Below, in pieces: positions 7,384-11,969 of a stretch of 15,285 bases of DNA. Position 1 is the first letter of the stretch, and every line of letters starts with the position of its first letter. The notes beneath the pieces were generated by a model. It had not been told where the DNA came from and did no database searches. It saw nothing but the letters and a program-made list of their open reading frames with translations. Source of the DNA: JASFEQ01 sp050122535 (GTDB lineage: Bacteria; Desulfobacterota; DSM-4660; Desulfatiglandales; HGW-15); assembly GCA_050122535.1 (NCBI GenBank), contig JASFIT010000061.1, positions 1-15,285 of the forward strand, read 5' to 3'. The translations under genes were made by a program, and so were the position numbers.

Positions 7384-8775
7384 TTACCCCTTCTCCACCA
7401 AAAGGAACATTTGGCTTCCAGAATCCTCAAAAAACACGGTTGCTTCGTCTGATTCCGTATCTCTTAACAAATCCGTGAACTCTTCTTCTGTCCTGTAGTA
7501 TAAGACCCAGTCCAGCCAATACTCCATGTAGCATCTGCTGGGGTTTGAAACATGGAAATTACCGATTAACATGGTCCCACCGGGTTTCAGAATCTGGTAG
7601 AGCTTTCCAAGCACGGCACTTGCTACAGGAGGGGTAAGGTAGTCAAAAAGACCCATGGAATAAATATAGTCGAACAGTCCCCATTTATCTCTCAATTGGC
7701 TGGAAGCGAGCATGGTACGGACAGATTCATCCAAATAGTCCACGTATATTTTAGTGCCCAGCTTCTTTTCTATCTGATCTATCAGGGTAGCTGCCTCATA
7801 CAGGGCCTGCCGATCCTGATCTAAGAGAGTAAAATAGTACTTGTCACAATCTTCGGAAGACAACAAAATATCCTGCATTTCAAATGCGGGCCCGCAGGCG
7901 ACAGATAATACTTTCAGTTTCTCCCCAGAGGGTGCAGAATTTTCACTTTGCGTCTCAATCAACTTTTGCGTAACGAGTTTTCTCCGGTTCCGAACAGCTC
8001 TGGCGGCCGGGTGCTCCAATGGATGTTTGTGCATGAGTCTGGAGAAAGTCGTCTCACCTTCAAATTCATTCCTATACAGCATCCTCATCATTACGGAGTC
8101 CCCAGAGTATCCTCTGGGTTTTAGGTTGGTTCTTCTCATAAACGGGGAACAAAGAATGATACTCCAAAGTAATTTTCTGAAATAGAATCCGTGACGTTCA
8201 TGCTCTTCCCTACTGAAACCAGCCACTATGTGCTCCAATTCCTCCAGTTTCTCATCGAGAAAACGCAGAAAGTTTCTACCTTCGGTATTGATAATGGCTT
8301 CCTGTACAGATGCCTGAATATCGCTTGGTTCTTGGGTATATTCCGCATCTAGATCATCAAATAGACTCTTGTACACGTTTAAATCGTACGAAAGATTGGC
8401 CGTGTAGTCCTTAAAAGATTGTTTCACTTTATCTTTGTGCGCAAGAACGAGTGGGAGATCAATAAAGGCATTTTGCAAACTCAATACCCTATTGTCGGAG
8501 AATAGGCTTCGGAGGTCATAGACGTCGTAGACAAAGATTAGCCTGCCATCGTAACCATCAATATTGGGTTCTGAAATAAAACGGCACGGGCCCAATTCGA
8601 ACTCTTCTCCGTTATTCTTTATGAGCAGTTTGCTGAATTCTGCCCCATCTATAAAACGTTCGTGATTTAGAAATCGAACAAAGATAGAATACTTAGAAGC
8701 ATATTGGGCATGGATGGGGATGCTGTCTTTGCCCCTTGCCAGATTTGCGCTTATTTTGGACGTTTGTTGTTCCAC
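7384..8775 (-). CDS. PhcB-type SAM-dependent methyltransferase (possible lipid signal synthase)
   Basis: A 463-residue protein with a class I methyltransferase domain at 285-463. The SAM-binding loop is VLSVACGPAFE (289-299), an acidic strand end is LLDQD (317-321), FDYIYSMGLFDYL spans 368-380, and LKPGGTMLIGNF spans 396-407. The middle (about 165-275) holds a signature I associate with proteins annotated as 3-hydroxypalmitic acid methyl ester biosynthesis (PhcB-like): SPFMRR, KPRGYSGDSVMMRMLY (219-234) and HPAARAVRNRR (255-265). In Ralstonia, PhcB makes a fatty-acid methyl-ester quorum signal read by a membrane histidine kinase. Residues 25-110 form a beta-rich N-terminal region that vaguely resembles PilZ; this is weak. 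It starts at GTG, four bases after the STAS gene. The methyltransferase call is strong; the substrate is unproven, and a non-signalling acyl or protein methylation is possible. Confidence 0.82.
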   Translation of the reverse strand: MEQQTSKISANLARGKDSIPIHAQYASKYSIFVRFLNHERFIDGAEFSKLLIKNNGEEFELGPCRFISEPNIDGYDGRLIFVYDVYDLRSLFSDNRVLSLQNAFIDLPLVLAHKDKVKQSFKDYTANLSYDLNVYKSLFDDLDAEYTQEPSDIQASVQEAIINTEGRNFLRFLDEKLEELEHIVAGFSREEHERHGFYFRKLLWSIILCSPFMRRTNLKPRGYSGDSVMMRMLYRNEFEGETTFSRLMHKHPLEHPAARAVRNRRKLVTQKLIETQSENSAPSGEKLKVLSVACGPAFEMQDILLSSEDCDKYYFTLLDQDRQALYEAATLIDQIEKKLGTKIYVDYLDESVRTMLASSQLRDKWGLFDYIYSMGLFDYLTPPVASAVLGKLYQILKPGGTMLIGNFHVSNPSRCYMEYWLDWVLYYRTEEEFTDLLRDTESDEATVFFEDSGSQMFLLVEKG

Positions 8776-8779
8776 TTTT

Positions 8780-9151
8780 TCACGATCCCTTGATTTCTAC
8801 TCTTCCATCCTTTGTCCGAAATATTTCCAGGGCTGAAAAGATCACGTCCTGCCATTTCAAGGATTTCAGATACGTAACAGTAACTCTAGTTTGGCCCCTC
8901 TTAGCCCTTTCCAACGTTTTAATGATAGGTGTTATTGTTGATGAATTCATGTAAGCCAATTCCCGAAAGTCCAATTTGACCCTCTTATCGTGATCGCTGC
9001 TTTTTCTGATGGCATCGACCAGAATTGGAGTGATGAATTTTGCCGGTTCCCTATCGACACTTTTTCCGGTCCAGCGAATATTGATGGAGTTGTTATTTTC
9101 CCTAACTTCCAGGGTCAATAAATTATTCGTGAAGGTTTTTGCTTCGCCCAT
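8780..9151 (-). CDS. STAS-like protein, probable anti-sigma-factor-antagonist-type partner-switch component
   Basis: A 123-residue soluble protein. The start chosen is the ATG at 9151. AGGAGG sits five bases ahead of it, whereas the in-frame GTG two codons upstream lies inside that ribosome site. The chain VKLDFRELAYMNSSTITPIIKTL (58-80) follows the STAS pattern of a hydrophobic strand, an acidic start, a Ser/Thr-rich turn and a helix. The turn NSST (69-72) sits where the phosphoserine of SpoIIAA/RsbV lies. A second strand-helix (TVTYLKSLKWQDVIFSALEIF) matches the C-terminal STAS half. Classic family members have D-S-S/T-G; here Asp and Gly are replaced, so the site is divergent. Lying between an RsbW-like kinase and, further down, a PP2C phosphatase, it is the likely substrate switched by both. 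Confidence in STAS membership is moderate, since similarity is by pattern only. Confidence 0.68.
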   Translation of the reverse strand: MGEAKTFTNNLLTLEVRENNNSINIRWTGKSVDREPAKFITPILVDAIRKSSDHDKRVKLDFRELAYMNSSTITPIIKTLERAKRGQTRVTVTYLKSLKWQDVIFSALEIFRTKDGRVEIKGS

Positions 9152-9153
9152 AA

Positions 9154-9783
9154 TCACCTCCTAGAATCCTCTTCAAGAATTGAAACGGCCGAAACATTTA
9201 GGATATTGTCATCACCCACAAAGAAATCGAGAATAGATTTACCTTCGTAGGCGATTCTCACAAGTCCCAGACCACTTTCTTTATCACGGAGGGGCCTTTT
9301 GGAGACCGCTCTTATTCTTTCGGTATAGGCTTGAAACGGATCTTGATATCCCCTAATCCACTGAATTGTCCTATCCAACCTTTTGAGATGAACATGAGCT
9401 CTTTCATCCACAGGATTAACGACTTCCACTGTGACAACACGTGAACCAATATGAATTGTGAGGATCACTTTGTTTTCCGGTGCCTTGAAGTTGCCGTACT
9501 TAATGCCGTTCTCAATCAGTTCACTAATGACCATTGTAAGGGCATTTACGGCATCACCGGAAAACCCGTGGGACCTAAAAAACTCACTGCTGGAATTCCT
9601 TACCTCCTCAATCTCCTCCCAATTGGGTTTTACAGTTAACTTCATGGATCTCTTCATGGCTCCTTTTTCTCTCACAGTGAAGGTATCAGGGACCCCATTT
9701 CTCCGGTCTCTATCGTTCTTGCCGTCTTTGATAGAACTTCGCCTTCTACTATTACCGGGATCTTTTTTTCGAGAAGGACTCAT
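9154..9783 (-). CDS. RsbW/SpoIIAB-like anti-sigma-type serine kinase (HATPase_c)
   Basis: First gene of the minus-strand operon, 209 residues. The C-terminal two-thirds is a GHKL ATPase of the anti-sigma kinase type: a helix with ISELIENGIKYG gives the N-box (Glu88, Asn92), and ESGLGLVRIAYE (169-180) gives the glycine-rich lid box. The intermediate G1 box, normally DxGxG, reads VVNPVDE (121-127) and is degenerate, so ATP binding may be altered. Residues 1-45 are strongly basic and probably disordered. The start chosen is the ATG at 9783, five bases after AGGAGG, rather than the adjacent TTG. An internal ATG at 9657 also follows AAGGAG but at only two bases. The stop overlaps the ribosome site of the STAS gene. 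It should phosphorylate the STAS partner or bind a downstream effector; no sigma factor gene is present here. Confidence 0.83.
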   Translation of the reverse strand: MSPSRKKDPGNSRRRSSIKDGKNDRDRRNGVPDTFTVREKGAMKRSMKLTVKPNWEEIEEVRNSSSEFFRSHGFSGDAVNALTMVISELIENGIKYGNFKAPENKVILTIHIGSRVVTVEVVNPVDERAHVHLKRLDRTIQWIRGYQDPFQAYTERIRAVSKRPLRDKESGLGLVRIAYEGKSILDFFVGDDNILNVSAVSILEEDSRR

Positions 9784-9864
9784 CAAAGCCTCCTTCTAAG
9801 AAATTTGGCTAAATAGACTTGTAATGGTCTTAGACGTGTTCCTCTAAAGGCTTCCTGGTCAATT

Positions 9865-9880
9865 CTCAGCTATAGCTGAG
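9865..9880. repeat. Perfect 16-bp palindrome in the operon leader
   Basis: CTCAGCTATAGCTGAG is a perfect inverted repeat: six-base arms around TATA. It lies about 20-35 bases downstream of the start point predicted from the sigma-54 promoter and about 80 bases ahead of the first start codon. It could be an operator for a dimeric repressor or a small leader RNA hairpin. It has no T-run, so it is not a standard terminator. Confidence 0.6.
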
Positions 9881-9909
9881 GACCTTTTTGAGGCTAACAG
9901 AATCTGTAG

Positions 9910-9925
9910 AGCAAAATTTGTGCCA
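9910..9925 (-). promoter_or_regulatory. Sigma-54 (-24/-12) promoter for the signalling operon
   Basis: Read on the minus strand, the sequence is TGGCACAAATTTTGCT. It matches the sigma-54 consensus TGGCACGNNNNTTGCW except for A in place of the weakly conserved G, and the GG and GC dinucleotides are exactly ten bases apart. The predicted start point is near 9899, giving a leader of about 115 bases before the ATG at 9783. Transcription would need an AAA+ enhancer-binding activator, which is not encoded in the window. The site is intergenic and correctly oriented. Confidence 0.82.
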
Positions 9926-9999
9926 GAGGCCGCATTATTTGAAAATTATGTAATTTCAATTGGTTATGTGGCCCCACAGCTACAGACGTTGGAGGGGTT

Positions 10000-10043
10000 G
10001 CCGAATTTTGTCATTTTTGCGGAAAATATGCCAATTTTTGTCA
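10000..10043. promoter_or_regulatory. Two phased direct repeats, candidate enhancer-binding-protein sites
   Basis: GCCGAATTTTGTCA (10000-10013) and GCCAATTTTTGTCA (10030-10043) match at 12 of 14 positions and start exactly 30 bp apart, three helical turns. They lie about 100-145 bp upstream of the start point predicted for the sigma-54 promoter, the usual range for activator sites. A shorter TTGTCA recurs at 10063-10068. The enhancer role is an inference from spacing and position. The remainder of 10044-10260 shows no gene I can support. Confidence 0.5.
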
Positions 10044-10265
10044 GTATTTTCAGGCTCTTGGGTTGTCAATATGAGAGGGATGCCAGAACATCCGATGGCT
10101 CTGGAGATTGGCCAAGAGGATTTAAGCATTACATATGGGGTTCAGACGGAGAGTTGATCTTAATTTGCACACGTCCGAGAATTTTGGCTGAAATGAGGGG
10201 AAGGCGGGAAGATGATAGGAAAAAATGAGTAGGGTAGCCTCAGGAGGAAGTCAACAGGGAGCGTG

Positions 10266-10328
10266 GCAATCTCATCCTTCACTTCGAGATTGCTTCGTCG
10301 TCCCGCGAAGCGCGGGACTCCTCGCAAT
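10266..10328. repeat. REP-like intergenic inverted-repeat element
   Basis: The core is a perfect hairpin, GTCCCGCGAAGCGCGGGAC (10300-10318): eight-base arms around AAG. It is bracketed by ATTGC (10289-10293) and GCAAT (10324-10328). A third arm, GCAATCTC (10266-10273), pairs perfectly with GAGATTGC (10286-10293), so the left arm could pair either way. The wording resembles the dispersed palindromic repeats common between genes of deltaproteobacteria and some other anaerobes. It lies just behind the 3' end of the VIT-like gene, where it may also help end or stabilise that transcript. Confidence 0.65.
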
Positions 10329-10352
10329 GACACTATACTTATGGCTTCTATA

Positions 10353-10826
10353 TCAGTAAAGCGTTGCTATCCATCCGCCCACGTAGTGGGTGATAAGGAT
10401 GACCAAGCCAACAATTGCCACGTGCTCAAGGACCACCCTGTGAATTTTCGAACCTTTCAGTTTTGCCAAATGCCAGCTAAATATGATGACCAGAGAGACC
10501 CCCCAGCAGACGCTTACAAAGATTGCCGTTGAAAGCTGGAGCACCAAAATGGGCACCACGAAGGTTAGTGCAAAGAAAAACTTGGACAACAGTGTGGAGA
10601 AGGTGGCTTCCCACACTTCTCTGGTGGAATGATGGTCTTCCGCTTCTTCAGAAATATGTATGCCCACCGCATCTGAGAAGGCATCTGCAATGGCAATGGC
10701 GATAATGCCTCCGATCACAGCAGTCCTTGATCCGGTACTCGCATTTAACCCTACCATCATGCCAAGGGTGGTAATGACGCCAGAGGTAAGCCCAAAACCA
10801 AATCCTTTCTTGACCGATTCCTTCAT
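10353..10826 (-). CDS. Short VIT/CCC1-like membrane protein
   Basis: A 157-residue, mostly hydrophobic protein related to the vacuolar iron transporter/CCC1 family, which exports Fe2+ or Mn2+ from the cytoplasm. The first helix, FGLTSGVITTLGMMVGL (11-27), matches the family's G-x-x-D-G-I-x-T-T-L-G helix. IIAIAIADAFSDAVGIHISEEAE (41-63) matches the second helix and its acidic end. About three more helices follow (83-98, 100-118, 133-155). The Asp of the first-helix D-G motif, important for metal transport in characterised plant VIT1, is Ser15 here. The acidic cytoplasmic metal-binding domain of eukaryotic VITs is also missing. It starts at an ATG with GAGG nine bases upstream. It is a monocistronic minus-strand gene. 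The family call is fairly good, but the transported metal, if any, is open. Confidence 0.75.
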   Translation of the reverse strand: MKESVKKGFGFGLTSGVITTLGMMVGLNASTGSRTAVIGGIIAIAIADAFSDAVGIHISEEAEDHHSTREVWEATFSTLLSKFFFALTFVVPILVLQLSTAIFVSVCWGVSLVIIFSWHLAKLKGSKIHRVVLEHVAIVGLVILITHYVGGWIATLY

Positions 10827-10934
10827 TTGTATATCCTCGTTGTCTCAGATAAGGAATTCCATTGCACCTAGATGCCCATCTGCATATATCCTGTGAACTC
10901 GGGAGATTCGGCCGAGACCATATCATTTTTCCCC

Positions 10935-10963
10935 TTGACCGCCAACCATATTTCCAATAATCT
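10935..10963 (+). promoter_or_regulatory. Possible sigma-70-type promoter for the DUF4384-cyclase pair
   Basis: TTGACC (10935-10940) and TAATCT (10958-10963) are separated by exactly 17 bases and point toward the gene at 11229. The distance to the start codon is long, about 265 bases, so the leader would be large or another promoter exists. The 10827-11228 gap otherwise shows no gene, only short imperfect inverted repeats such as CTCGG/CCGAG (10898-10916). Confidence 0.35.
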
Positions 10964-11228
10964 TTATCCGCTCAGAAGAAAGTGTTTTCACCTATTCAAT
11001 GGATTGGACATGGGTAACTATATGAGAAAGTGACGGTGTCGTGTTTACTCCTCATGGCCATGTGAAGAAGCAGGGGTGCGACATGGCTAAAAGCTGTACA
11101 CCGCGAGTCGTCCTCCCAAAATAGAAACAGCATCTAAGTAAATAAAGCGCGAGGAGAACTATCTTCCCTTTCCTCTGATAATTAGGGCATTGTCTGTTTT
11201 CACTACCATTAGCAAGGAGGTCGCTGGT

Positions 11229-11969
11229 ATGAAGAAGATATATGCATTGATTATCCCCGTCTTTTTAGTTGTTTCTTTGCCCTACTTAGTGATCTTGGTG
11301 TTTATTGCCATAGGATTTGACCTACCATTCGGTCCGGAACCTGCTGCTGCTCAGCAGAAGAATGAGCAGGAAGAAAACATCCGGTTTTTGTGGGCCTTTG
11401 GTGCCATCAAGAAGGGAGAAGGAGAACCGAAGCTTATTCCCATCGCCCGCGATACAGCCCTGAAATCGGGCGACCAAATCAAATTCTTTGTGAAATTGAA
11501 AAAAAAGTTTTTCGTTTATCTTATCTATCATAGCTCTCAAGGTGAGATAAGCGTTCTGTTCCCATATCGTTTTGAACAGTTGAGTAGAGGATATCCCAAG
11601 CAGTCAGAATACTATATCCCGCAGGGAATGGAATGGTTTGAGTTGGACGAGCATGTGGGGCAGGAGACGTTCTATTTGCTGGCCTCTGCAGAACGCTTGA
11701 ATGATCTCGAGGCACTCATCAACAAGTATGAAACCGCTGATCCTGCAAAGAAGCCAGAACTGGCAAAGAAAGCCCTCAAAGAGATCCGAACGGTATTACG
11801 GGAAAATCGAAAATTCAAAAGCTTCGCTGAAAAACCGGTGACCATTATGGGACATCTTCGCGGAAGCGAGAAAGTGGAAGTGGGGGGCACTCCCGACATA
11901 ACAAACCTTGCAGTGGAGATTTACGGAAGAAACTTCTACAGCAGGACCTTCACAATTGACCATAAATAA
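11229..11969 (+). CDS. Exported or membrane-anchored DUF4384-domain protein
   Basis: The start is the ATG at 11229, eight bases after AAGGAGG; an earlier in-frame TTG at 11190 has no ribosome site. The 246-residue product opens with Lys-Lys and a long hydrophobic stretch (about 5-30). This is either a signal peptide, possibly cut after PAAA near 41, or an anchor, and the rest would lie in the periplasm. Residues 67-155 fit the DUF4384 pattern: ALKSGDQIKFFVKL, a YLIYHSSQGEISVLFP strand pair (97-112) and an F-x-L-x-x-x-x-G-x-E-T-F-Y-L-L-AS block (137-153). A charged helix follows (157-192). DUF4384 proteins are often found with signalling or caspase-like proteins, and their biochemical role is unknown to me. 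The gene overlaps the cyclase gene, suggesting the pair work together, perhaps as a periplasmic partner of the CHASE2 sensor. Confidence 0.75.
   Translation: MKKIYALIIPVFLVVSLPYLVILVFIAIGFDLPFGPEPAAAQQKNEQEENIRFLWAFGAIKKGEGEPKLIPIARDTALKSGDQIKFFVKLKKKFFVYLIYHSSQGEISVLFPYRFEQLSRGYPKQSEYYIPQGMEWFELDEHVGQETFYLLASAERLNDLEALINKYETADPAKKPELAKKALKEIRTVLRENRKFKSFAEKPVTIMGHLRGSEKVEVGGTPDITNLAVEIYGRNFYSRTFTIDHK

Noticed and set aside
3306..9783. Interpretation as a SiaABCD-type c-di-GMP module
   Set aside because: A phosphatase and kinase are present, but the small protein lacks the SiaC (DUF1987) pattern and the GGDEF gene is distant, on the other strand, with another operon between. The Rsb-like partner-switch reading fits better.
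9458..9799. 113-codon plus-strand frame over the RsbW-like gene
   Set aside because: It lies opposite a gene with clear ATPase motifs, and nothing in it is recognisable.
9920..10228. 102-codon plus-strand frame in the intergenic region
   Set aside because: It has a non-ATG start without a ribosome site, no recognisable motif, and it covers the sigma-54 promoter and phased repeats.
11083..11124. Tiny 13-residue frame (MAKSCTPRVVLPK) in the leader of the DUF4384 gene
   Set aside because: A weak GGGGTG precedes it, but there is no attenuator structure or residue bias to support a leader peptide.
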